Made by a program: the position numbers and the translations under genes. 58,313 bases of DNA from Candidatus Thorarchaeota archaeon (GTDB taxonomy: Archaea > Asgardarchaeota > Thorarchaeia > Thorarchaeales > Thorarchaeaceae): NCBI GenBank assembly GCA_003345555.1, contig PRDJ01000037.1, positions 1 through 58,313 of the forward strand. The letters run 5' to 3'. A model generated the notes under the pieces. The model was not told where the DNA came from, ran no database searches, and was given only the letters and a program-made list of their open reading frames with translations. This document shows, in pieces, positions 7,965 through 15,255 of the stretch. Within the stretch, counting starts at the first letter, position 1; each line of letters begins with the position of its first letter.

Positions 7965-9296
7965 TCATGTTAGCTTGTTCATAGTCAAACCGTCGAAGAG
8001 CTTCGGTGCGAAGAATGTACTCTTCTGCGGCATGATTTCAAAGTTCCTGGAGACGGCTTCGACCTCGTCGACCTTGGGCGGGTTCATGAAGAATACAGCC
8101 TGAGCCTTTTCTTTCACTGACCTGATTGCCTCATCTACTGCATCGCCGACATCCTTGATGTAGATGACGTAACCCTCGCCTTTCATTGTACCTTGGGACA
8201 GCTTTTCTTTGTCAATGCCAAGAACCTTGTCAAGGATGAGAGAGTGGAGTATCGCGACGTCTAGGCTTCTCCATTGCGGGGACTTGTCTGGAACGACTTT
8301 GTTCATTAGAGATACGTCCTTCAACGTAAGCACGTAGAACTTGCCATCGTTTAAGAACAAACCAAATGCATGACGCTTGCCGTCGCTCTGCTTTCTCATG
8401 AAAGCAAACATGTCTTCCCTTGTCTTGAAGTCCCTAACCTCGAAACTCTGCTTCACACCGTCGAGCAGCTTCTGCCTGGAGAAATTCTCAAGATTCTGGA
8501 CCAACCTGTGCGTCGGCAGAATCACAAGGCCGGGGTTAGCCATATTGACGAACGTAAGCATTCTGTACTTCGCAGACGGAACGCCGGGATTCTCTTTCGA
8601 CAACGCGAGCGCCGTCTTGTACCTATGATGACCGTCTGCTATGATTACGTACTTGTCCTTCATCAACTCGGAGATCTTCTTGGTGTCTGTCGGATTGTCG
8701 ACTGCCCAAAGCCTGTGTCGAACGCCTTCCGTATCGGTCACGTCGAGCAGTGGTGCATTCTTGATATATCGTTCAAGCACCGAGTCGACCTCACGCTTTG
8801 GATCGGGGTAGATGACGAAAATGAGCCCAAACTGCGTCATTGACTGCCTGCAAAGACTAAGACGGTCCATTATGTCCTTGGGCAACGTTTCTTCGTGTTG
8901 AAGGACGCCGGCAAATGGTCCCTTGGCTGGCGGCTTTGCAGCAAAGTCCTCGAGCTCCAGAAGGCCTATGAATCCGAACCTGAACAGTCTCCTTCCCGCG
9001 GCCTCAAAATCATGACCGTAGACGTAGAAGCACTCCTTCGAGTCCTGCTTAACCGCGCCTTCCTTCAGCCACTTCTTCCAGATGTCTCTCGCTCTGGTGT
9101 ACTGGTTATTCGAGTCGTTGTCAGACCCTGTTGGCTTGTTCTTGGATATCCAAGCCATATTGTATGGGGACGACGACTGGAGCGTGTCAACCATCTTGTC
9201 CTTAATCACGTCATATGGAGGTGCTACGACCTTTGAAAGGTCGCCAACCTTTGCCTTGTCGTACCTGTAGGCTCGAAACGGGATTACCTTGACCAT
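7965..9296 (-). CDS. DUF1015 family protein, probably linked to serine metabolism
   Basis: The 443-residue product starts at ATG (9296) with GAGGAG eight bases upstream. It has the family's N-terminus (VIPFRAYRYDKAKVGDLSKVVAPPYDVI) and the diagnostic IIADGHHRYKTALAL motif. These are followed by a TFVNMANPGLVILPTHRLV-like segment. DUF1015 has no firmly assigned reaction in my knowledge. It is often encoded beside serC and serA, and its conserved His/Asp residues suggest a hydrolytic or metal-dependent role. It is cytosolic. Here it precedes serC on the same strand, supporting that link, though a 242-base gap and a TATA box separate them. Confidence 0.85.
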   Translation of the reverse strand: MVKVIPFRAYRYDKAKVGDLSKVVAPPYDVIKDKMVDTLQSSSPYNMAWISKNKPTGSDNDSNNQYTRARDIWKKWLKEGAVKQDSKECFYVYGHDFEAAGRRLFRFGFIGLLELEDFAAKPPAKGPFAGVLQHEETLPKDIMDRLSLCRQSMTQFGLIFVIYPDPKREVDSVLERYIKNAPLLDVTDTEGVRHRLWAVDNPTDTKKISELMKDKYVIIADGHHRYKTALALSKENPGVPSAKYRMLTFVNMANPGLVILPTHRLVQNLENFSRQKLLDGVKQSFEVRDFKTREDMFAFMRKQSDGKRHAFGLFLNDGKFYVLTLKDVSLMNKVVPDKSPQWRSLDVAILHSLILDKVLGIDKEKLSQGTMKGEGYVIYIKDVGDAVDEAIRSVKEKAQAVFFMNPPKVDEVEAVSRNFEIMPQKSTFFAPKLFDGLTMNKLT

Positions 9297-9445
9297 AGCA
9301 GACACTCCTCGATTGACTTAGAGCGGCGTGGACGAACGAGCCCATGGCCAATATGTAGGTTTTGCTCTATCGGAGAGAAAGACTGCGAAGAGTCACCTAT
9401 TGGGAGACCCCCTCCGAGGAGGAAATGAGCTCCGACTGACCTGAA

Positions 9446-10519
9446 CTACATCGAAGGATAGTCTATGTATCCTTTCTCCTCACCTTCATAGAAGGTGGCA
9501 CTGTCAGGCGCGTTAAGGTTCGCACCAATCTTGAATCTCGCCGGCAAATCGGGGTTTGCGAGAAACAAGGATCCGAACGAAATCAAGTCCGCACTGCCGG
9601 TTTCAATTGCCTGGTTTGCGCTCTGAGCTTCATATCCTCCGTTCAGGATGAGTGTTCCTTTGAAGGTCTGGCGAATCAGCGAAGCCAATCTTGCCTGCGG
9701 TGGCGGTGCAAACGGACCTGAGATGAACTCCACCAAGTGAACATAACCGATACCAATCTTGTCCAGCTCCTTCGCGAGAAAAGAGAATGTTGTCCGCGGG
9801 TCTGTATCTGACATCGACCGATTGGTGAAATGTGGAGACATCTTGTACCCTACCCTCTTCGGGCCCCAAACATCGGTTACAGCGTGGGTAACCTCGAGGG
9901 GAAAACGCGCACGATTCTGCGTGCTTCCACCATACTTGTCGTCTCGCTTGTTGGAGCCATCTCTCAGAAACTGGTCCAACAGATATCCATTGGCACCATG
10001 GAGTTCCACGCCGTCGAAGCCAGCCCTCTTTGCACTCTCAGCCCCTTTCCGGTATTGCTCCACGATATCCGCTATCTCGCCTGTTTCCAAAGCTCTGGGG
10101 ATAGGAATCTTCTTCCTGCCTTCGAAAGTGAAGACTTCTCCTTCGACAGGAATCGCAGAAGGGGCGACAGGCAATTCCCCGCCGTGGAAGTCGGGGTGCG
10201 AGGCCCGTCCTACATGCCATAGCTGGAGGAACATCCTCCCACCGGCTTTGTGAACTGCACTTGTTATCTTCGTCCAGCCTCGAACTTGCTGAGGAGAGTA
10301 GATGCCAGGCGTGCGTATGTACCCCACACCCTGAGGACTCACCTGCGAACCTTCGGTTACAATGAGACCAGCAGTTGCTCTCTGTGCATAGTATGTGAAA
10401 GCTGCCGGATGCGGCACATTGCCCTCGACGGCACGGCTACGAGTCATTGGCGCCATCACCATGCGATTTCGGAGCTCAAGATCGCCGAGGGTGTATGGGG
10501 TTAAAAGAATCATGTTCAT
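9446..10519 (-). CDS. Old Yellow Enzyme family NAD(P)H:flavin oxidoreductase (NemA-like)
   Basis: The 357-residue FMN enzyme is placed at the ATG at 10519, which has GAGGGA nine bases upstream; a TTG at 10534 is also in frame. Family features are LRNRMVMAPMTRSRA near the N-terminus and QLWHVGRASHPDF. The active-site region HGANGYLLDQFLRDGSN is next, then KYGGSTQNRARF and the phosphate-binding ILNGGYEAQSA near the C-terminus. This is the long OYE class that reduces activated double bonds such as enals, maleimides and nitro esters. The close match to bacterial N-ethylmaleimide reductases suggests horizontal transfer. The promoter carries two direct repeats (10549-10582) that could bind a redox-responsive regulator. 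Confidence 0.92.
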   Translation of the reverse strand: MNMILLTPYTLGDLELRNRMVMAPMTRSRAVEGNVPHPAAFTYYAQRATAGLIVTEGSQVSPQGVGYIRTPGIYSPQQVRGWTKITSAVHKAGGRMFLQLWHVGRASHPDFHGGELPVAPSAIPVEGEVFTFEGRKKIPIPRALETGEIADIVEQYRKGAESAKRAGFDGVELHGANGYLLDQFLRDGSNKRDDKYGGSTQNRARFPLEVTHAVTDVWGPKRVGYKMSPHFTNRSMSDTDPRTTFSFLAKELDKIGIGYVHLVEFISGPFAPPPQARLASLIRQTFKGTLILNGGYEAQSANQAIETGSADLISFGSLFLANPDLPARFKIGANLNAPDSATFYEGEEKGYIDYPSM

Positions 10520-10548
10520 TTCCACATCCCTCAATCGGTCTTTTCTAT

Positions 10549-10582
10549 TGTTAAGTATTTACCGCTTTTGATAGGTATTTAC
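10549..10582 (-). promoter_or_regulatory. tandem 14-bp direct repeats upstream of the Old Yellow Enzyme gene
   Basis: On the plus strand TGTTAAGTATTTAC (10549-10562) and TGATAGGTATTTAC (10569-10582) differ at two positions and are spaced exactly 20 bases start to start, two DNA turns. They lie 30-63 bases before the ATG at 10519 and include AT-rich TATA-like sequence on the minus strand. Such phased repeats are typical operators, here presumably for an unlinked regulator. Confidence 0.5.
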
Positions 10583-10718
10583 AGGTCAGTTTCGCATTTG
10601 TTAAAAAACAGGGCAGGCCATACCTGCCTCTGCGTCGAGGTTCTGCTATCTGCCGTAAACGTTAAATCAGCATATTGCACGAGCGGTGCGGCCAACATAG
10701 TCGGGGAGAACGAGATCA

Positions 10719-11000
10719 TTGGAGTTCTGTGAGAAGTGCGGAGCCCTCATGCTCCCAAAGAAAGGCGAGAAGAAGAAGAAGGCGGTACTCAAGTGCAGGG
10801 AATGCGGCTGGGAGAAAGCCGTGAAGAAAGCCCCTGAGTATCACGTGGACTACAGAGTGAGTCACACCCCTCGCGAGAAAATAGTTGTCGTCGATAAGGA
10901 AGCAACGGGTGAAGAAGAAGAGGTCACAGAGGACGAGAGGCGAGAACGCAACAAAGAGGTTCTCGAGTTCTACGAGGATGAAGGAGAACCAGAAGGGTAG
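10719..11000 (+). CDS. TFS/RpoM-like N-terminal zinc-ribbon protein without the C-terminal ribbon
   Basis: The 93-residue product starts at TTG (10719) with GGGGAG upstream. C4-x2-C7 and C26-x2-C29 form a zinc ribbon like the N-terminal domain of archaeal transcription factor S and Rpb9/RpoM (MEFCEKCGALMLPKK... LKCRECGW). Full-length TFS carries a second, catalytic ribbon with an acidic DE pair at about residues 70-110. Here that part is replaced by a highly acidic, low-complexity tail (EATGEEEEVTEDERRE). It may therefore bind RNA polymerase without stimulating cleavage, or may be an unrelated zinc ribbon. It is soluble and precedes the toroid-fold gene at 11124 on the same strand. Confidence 0.75.
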   Translation: MEFCEKCGALMLPKKGEKKKKAVLKCRECGWEKAVKKAPEYHVDYRVSHTPREKIVVVDKEATGEEEEVTEDERRERNKEVLEFYEDEGEPEG

Positions 11001-11123
11001 GGTCCAGCAGGTTTTTAGTTGTCCTCGAATATACTGTATAGCGCGAGAAGACAGAAGAGGTTCTTGCCTTGTTCTGGAGTAGCAGTCCCTAGTTTTGACG
11101 ACATCTGACATGGAGGAATAGAG

Positions 11124-12011
11124 ATGGCTAAGCAAAGCAAACAAGCGATTGAATTCCCTTATGATACCCAGAGATACTTGATGGCAAACGGAAGTGTCGT
11201 AGACAAGCTGAGGCTTGTATCGGCTGGTTACGACATCCCGAAACAAGAGACCGAGAAGATATTTTCCCAGTTAGCGGGTCTCCTTAACAGAGATGGCGGA
11301 ATGCCTTTCAACATAAGACAGGGGAATCCCAGCTCCGTCAAGGAAACGTCTGAAGTATTGATGCTGCTGAAGCCGTTCAAGAGTGCCTATGTGAGCCTGA
11401 TTGACAAGATGGCACGTTTTCTTGTCTCTAGACAGAAAAGGGATGGTGGTTTCGCCGAAGCTCTGAACCTAGACCCTCTGATTGAATCAAAGTACGGCGG
11501 GACAGGCGGCAGAGACTGGTACCCGGTGGGAAAGAGCGTCACTTGGCTCACGGGAAAAGCGCTTGAGGCTCTCTGCAATGTCGGGTTCGAAGATCAGTCT
11601 AGGCTCAAGAAAGCTCGTGACTACCTGATGGGGCTGCAGAACGAAGACGGGCACTGGCCGGATTTCAAGGGCTACGATGAATCGGATCCTTTGGGGACCG
11701 GCAATATCCTGCCAGCATTGGCCGCGATTGGCATCACATCGGAGAACAAGATCTACAAGGACGGCAGAGCTGCGTTGATGCAGCATCTTAAATCATCGTT
11801 GGAGCAAAAGCTCACTAACGATATGGTAGATCTCGCAGGTGTTCCGAATCCAGAATCCGATTTGGAGAGGAACATCATAAAGAAGGGCATAGAGCTCGTA
11901 TTGTCATCACAGACTGGTGACGGCGGATGGTGCCAGATGGGAATGAAGAAGAGTGACCCTGAGCTCACTTCTTTGCTGGTCTATGCTGTTATGAAGTGCA
12001 GTCGCGTCTGA
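11124..12011 (+). CDS. soluble alpha/alpha-toroid protein (prenyltransferase/squalene cyclase-repeat type)
   Basis: The 295-residue protein starts at ATG with GGAGG-like sequence (ATGGAGGAATAGAG) upstream. It contains at least four QW-like repeat ends: LLNRDGGMPF, SRQKRDGGFAEA, LQNEDGHWPDF and SSQTGDGGWCQMG. Each closes a helical hairpin, as in prenyltransferase beta subunits and squalene-cyclase-like toroids. No signal peptide or membrane helix is seen, so it is probably cytosolic. The catalytic DxDD motif of squalene cyclases is not seen, so the substrate and activity are unknown. The ogt gene follows after 22 bases, suggesting co-transcription. The fold call is firm, the function open. Confidence 0.7.
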   Translation: MAKQSKQAIEFPYDTQRYLMANGSVVDKLRLVSAGYDIPKQETEKIFSQLAGLLNRDGGMPFNIRQGNPSSVKETSEVLMLLKPFKSAYVSLIDKMARFLVSRQKRDGGFAEALNLDPLIESKYGGTGGRDWYPVGKSVTWLTGKALEALCNVGFEDQSRLKKARDYLMGLQNEDGHWPDFKGYDESDPLGTGNILPALAAIGITSENKIYKDGRAALMQHLKSSLEQKLTNDMVDLAGVPNPESDLERNIIKKGIELVLSSQTGDGGWCQMGMKKSDPELTSLLVYAVMKCSRV

Positions 12012-12033
12012 AGAGTACGACGGGTGACATACT

Positions 12034-12537
12034 GTGCCTGAAAGGGTTGTTGCTGTTCTCAAGAAAGGCAATCAATATGTGGCAGGTGTATTCACCGAAG
12101 ATGGATTGTACTCCACATGTGGTCCTAGGAATTCTGAATCTGAGGCCATAGCTTCTGCGGAAGGAATTGGTCTGGAAAGGAAGGATTCGAGAGACCATGT
12201 CGCAATCCTAGAGAAGGTCTTTGCTGTTTCTCAAGGGTTACCTGACTTGGACTTAAGTGACGTTAAGCTCGATATGACTGGTCTAACGGCAAAGGCGTGT
12301 AGTGTAATAGAGGCGACCCGCAAGATTCCCCGGGGTGAGACTGTGAGTTATGGAGAACTCGCGATGCGCGCCGGCATACCGGGTGCAGCTCGATTCGTAG
12401 GCAATGTCATGGCCACGAACCGTTTCTCTCCCCTTGTTCCATGCCATCGAGTCGTATCTAGTACGGGCATCGGTGGCTATGGTCGCGATGTAAGAAGGAA
12501 GATCGAACTACTGAGACTGGAAGGGGCAATCAAGTAG
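12034..12537 (+). CDS. ogt: methylated-DNA-[protein]-cysteine S-methyltransferase (O6-alkylguanine-DNA alkyltransferase)
   Basis: The 167-residue product starts at GTG. It repairs O6-alkylguanine by moving the alkyl group to its own Cys, which inactivates it. The C-terminal domain (about residues 82-165) has the helix-turn-helix with the Arg finger in GAARFVGNVMATNR. The acceptor Cys is C137 in PCHRVVSS, and a glycine loop, GIGGYGRD, follows. The N-terminal 80 residues form the variable beta domain typical of archaeal Ogt. All catalytic elements appear intact. It lies 22 bases after the toroid gene. The symbol is used for the family. Confidence 0.93.
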   Translation: MPERVVAVLKKGNQYVAGVFTEDGLYSTCGPRNSESEAIASAEGIGLERKDSRDHVAILEKVFAVSQGLPDLDLSDVKLDMTGLTAKACSVIEATRKIPRGETVSYGELAMRAGIPGAARFVGNVMATNRFSPLVPCHRVVSSTGIGGYGRDVRRKIELLRLEGAIK

Positions 12538-12548
12538 CAATCTCTTTC

Positions 12549-12606
12549 GCGGACTATTTAGCTAGTATTACATGTTGCGGATTATTTACTCATAATGTTT
12601 TATTTG
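12549..12606 (+). promoter_or_regulatory. AT-rich promoter region with GCGGAYTATTTA direct repeats
   Basis: GCGGACTATTTAG (12549-12561) and GCGGATTATTTAC (12577-12589) are near-identical and spaced 28 bases apart. They are followed by the TATA-like GTTTTATTTG (12597-12606), about 55 bases before the TTG start at 12659. The arrangement suits a regulated promoter for the gene at 12659, with the repeats as a possible operator. Confidence 0.4.
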
Positions 12607-12658
12607 TGGCCAGACCACCTTCACTATCGGGACCAAGACCACAAGGGAACGTGATTTA

Positions 12659-13144
12659 TTGAACCTCAAAGTCAAGAGAAACGAAGACGTCGTTGAACTT
12701 AGGAAGGTGGAACTGGAACCGGTAAGTCCACCTTTGTATAGAACCCTCATTGGGTACAACTCTCTGAAACGACTCGGCTATTCAATCTCCTTCATTAGAC
12801 CCAAGAAGAGCTCTAGTGGCGATTTCGAGAGGATCCGCTACAACTTCATCGAACGCGGTTCGATGACCCGTCAACTCGAAGGGCAACTGGAGCCAGACAT
12901 GAAGCGGGGTATTCTGAACCAACTACCAAGGGGCGACTTCAGTATTGTTCTTCTCCTTACTCAAGTCCCCAGAAGAGGTGTCAACATTCGCCTTGACAAG
13001 TTCGATTACTCGTTCCTTGGCTGTATTCTCATGAGGAACGCCGAGGTCTTGGACATTGTCATGAACACACCACCGACTCGTGACATTCTTTTGCCCATGT
13101 ACGAGACCGAAATGGCACCCGTGGCAGTATCTCCTGAAGCATGA
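12659..13144 (+). CDS. small soluble protein, unknown function
   Basis: The 161-residue product starts at TTG (12659). It is basic in the N-terminal half (LKVKRNEDVVELRKVELE, RPKKSSSG) with alternating strands and loops. Towards the C-terminus are two strongly hydrophobic strands (FSIVLLLTQVP, FDYSFLGCILMRNAEVLDIVM) that look like the core of an alpha/beta domain rather than membrane helices. No motif is recognised. It has its own AT-rich promoter with direct repeats and is followed by a GC-rich hairpin with a T-run (13167-13212), so it is probably monocistronic. Confidence 0.55.
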   Translation: MNLKVKRNEDVVELRKVELEPVSPPLYRTLIGYNSLKRLGYSISFIRPKKSSSGDFERIRYNFIERGSMTRQLEGQLEPDMKRGILNQLPRGDFSIVLLLTQVPRRGVNIRLDKFDYSFLGCILMRNAEVLDIVMNTPPTRDILLPMYETEMAPVAVSPEA

Positions 13145-13166
13145 TTCTCTCTCGATAATCTTCCTT

Positions 13167-13212
13167 GCGGCCTGAGCCGTGCCTCTGGCCGCCCTTCTCC
13201 TCCCTCTTTTTC
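13167..13212 (+). terminator. GC hairpin followed by a pyrimidine/T tract
   Basis: GCGGCC (13167-13172) pairs with GGCCGC (13187-13192) around a 14-base loop and is followed by CCTTCTCCTCCCTCTTTTTC. It begins 22 bases after the stop of the gene at 12659 and fits a transcription terminator. Confidence 0.55.
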
Positions 13213-13288
13213 GTTGCAACCTTTGTACAGCTCTATTCCATTGATACCCGTGACGACCAAAACGAATTAAGGCGGCTGCTTCAAGGAA

Positions 13289-13306
13289 TCTTAGCTTAAG
13301 CCTAGA
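13289..13306. repeat. imperfect palindrome around GCTTAAGC before the 569-residue gene
   Basis: The 18-base segment has TCT at its left end and AGA at its right end around a perfect GCTTAAGC core, with two mismatched pairs between. It sits about 50 bases upstream of the ATG at 13350, in the position expected for an operator or promoter element of that gene. Confidence 0.35.
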
Positions 13307-13349
13307 TCAACAGAACTGCAGGCCGCCGATCGTTTGGAAGGATTCTCAG

Positions 13350-15059
13350 ATGTCCCGAGTCTCTAGAGATGTACCGAAGGAAATCGCTGCCTTTGGAGAG
13401 AAGCAGTTCTCGGAAGCCGGGGCACTATCGGTCGACGTGCTTCGCATCAAAGAATCGACTCTAAGGAAGTATTTCAAACAGCTTCACGGCGTAATGTTCG
13501 TTGCTGCAGTCGTTAATCAGGACCGAGTCAGGCTGTACTTCTTCAGCATTGCCGGCATCATGCTAGGTGCTGAGAATGTCGACAATTCCACATATGAGAT
13601 GATTAGAAACGCGGCTAGACTCCTAGCGAAGTTCGAGAAGCCAAAGGAACCGACTGTAGAAGAACTAAGAATGGAAGCCACAGAGGAGTTCAGGTCTTCA
13701 CTGTCACGAGCCATGCATAAAACTGCAAGGGCCCTTGGCCGACCCGATCCTAGATTCCCTAACATCTTCGTCACGAAGGAGAGACTCGGTCAAGGTGCGC
13801 AGAGCTTCGGTATGCAGGTTGAGAAGGATGGTACTCTTCTTTTTGAGGAGGCTGTGGCGAGCGCAAGTTGGTCAGAGGGCGCAGTATTGCGAGCGAGCTT
13901 TCTTCTGCTTGTGGGCACTGACCGTGCGGGCCAAGTCTTTAGTCAATGTGCGGCGAATGGAATCGCCTATTCCCTTCTGAAGAGCCCTCAAAGGGAGCAG
14001 TGGCTTGATGTATGGAGGAAGAACACCGCCGGCAAGGATCTTCGCCCAATTGTCAATCACTTTGTTAAGCACTCAGAATGTTACGGAGATAGAGGCTTTC
14101 AAAGAGTCTTGTCGTTGCTCGAGAGCATTCCGGTTGACCTCTCGATTGACAAATGCGCTGCCGCTCTTGGCGTGATTCATGACGGCTATGAAGTGCCTCT
14201 TGGAACCGATGACTACCATCATATTCGAGCATTCTGCGACAGTCTCAAGAACCCGAGAAAGCTGCATGAACGGAGGCATCTGCTTGAGTCAGCTCACTTG
14301 GCCCCTCGTGCCGTATGCAATACTGTTCCTTTGGGAAAGGTGCTATCCGTTGTTGTGGAAGACACACCGACTGATACTGGCAATTCATGGCTGACGGTTA
14401 GTTATCTCGATGGATCCAAACTCAAGAATCTAACTCTCCGAGAGAGTTCCGCGTCACCTGTCACCTCATTGGAGTACTACTTGAATATCGAAGACACTGT
14501 GCCCAAGCCAGGAGGTATCCTGTCACAGGGTAGAGATCTCTTGCGGTGGGCGCTCGAATCCATTGGCGTGAAATCTGATGAGGCCCTCACTCACGAAGCT
14601 AGGCTGGAATTCAAGCAAGCTAGTCTCGATACCGGGGAGGAGGCTGTTCTCGAACGACTGCTAGAAGGCAGACTGAAGGTTTTGGCGAACAGTATCACCG
14701 GTTCTCTACACCGCGTTGTGAGATTGGTGGAATCAGGCAATGTGCTCTTGCTGCCCGATTTTGGCCACTTGGGCATAAGACCTGAATGGCTGCTGTATGG
14801 GGTCATTGAGGACATTCGTAACACAGTTCGGGGTTGTTGCCTTGAAGCAACAATACTGGCAAGGGAGCGAGATGCTCATGCCATTGTTTCGGCGCCGGGA
14901 AGTTGGGGCCAGCGACTGGTTGGAGCGGCTTTGAGCAACGGGCTAGTTCTTTTTCCGGTGACGCACATCACGTCTCCAAGAGGAGTGCTTCGTGAAGAAG
15001 ACGTGTTCCCCGAGGACCCCGAATGCATGATGTGGACCCAGTCAGTGTCTATCCCGTAA
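13350..15059 (+). CDS. 569-residue soluble protein, unknown function
   Basis: The protein starts at ATG with GGAAGGATT about six bases upstream. It has no signal peptide or membrane helix. The N-terminal 100 residues (YFKQLHGVMFVAAVVNQDRVRLYFFSI) look like an alpha/beta unit. The middle is helical, and the C-terminal 120 residues contain GNVLLLPDFGHLGIRPEWLLYG and AHAIVSAPGSWGQRLVGAAL, which resemble the core of a nucleotide- or substrate-binding domain but carry no named motif. Base composition is like the neighbours, with no sign of transfer. I do not recognise the family; it may be lineage-specific. It is followed by a 196-base spacer and tldD. Confidence 0.6.
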   Translation: MSRVSRDVPKEIAAFGEKQFSEAGALSVDVLRIKESTLRKYFKQLHGVMFVAAVVNQDRVRLYFFSIAGIMLGAENVDNSTYEMIRNAARLLAKFEKPKEPTVEELRMEATEEFRSSLSRAMHKTARALGRPDPRFPNIFVTKERLGQGAQSFGMQVEKDGTLLFEEAVASASWSEGAVLRASFLLLVGTDRAGQVFSQCAANGIAYSLLKSPQREQWLDVWRKNTAGKDLRPIVNHFVKHSECYGDRGFQRVLSLLESIPVDLSIDKCAAALGVIHDGYEVPLGTDDYHHIRAFCDSLKNPRKLHERRHLLESAHLAPRAVCNTVPLGKVLSVVVEDTPTDTGNSWLTVSYLDGSKLKNLTLRESSASPVTSLEYYLNIEDTVPKPGGILSQGRDLLRWALESIGVKSDEALTHEARLEFKQASLDTGEEAVLERLLEGRLKVLANSITGSLHRVVRLVESGNVLLLPDFGHLGIRPEWLLYGVIEDIRNTVRGCCLEATILARERDAHAIVSAPGSWGQRLVGAALSNGLVLFPVTHITSPRGVLREEDVFPEDPECMMWTQSVSIP

Positions 15060-15199
15060 TATCATGTAGTTCCATCAATGGAGAATGGATGCTTGTTGTA
15101 TCTAGCATTGGGGCTTCCGCGGCTCTATGATGGGCGGTGATATTGTCCTCCAGTTTTCGTAGGACTTGGTGCTGGCGTGAAGTCATGCGCGAGACGGAA

Positions 15200-15208
15200 G
15201 TTTATTAG
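15200..15208 (+). promoter_or_regulatory. TATA box of the tldD operon
   Basis: GTTTATTAG lies about 50 bases before the TTG start at 15256. Its predicted transcript start (about 15230) falls downstream of the alternative GTG at 15211, supporting the later start. Confidence 0.5.
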
Positions 15209-15255
15209 ATGTGCGGTTGTCTGGCACACCCAGCCCAAGTGAGGAAGGGTTTGCA

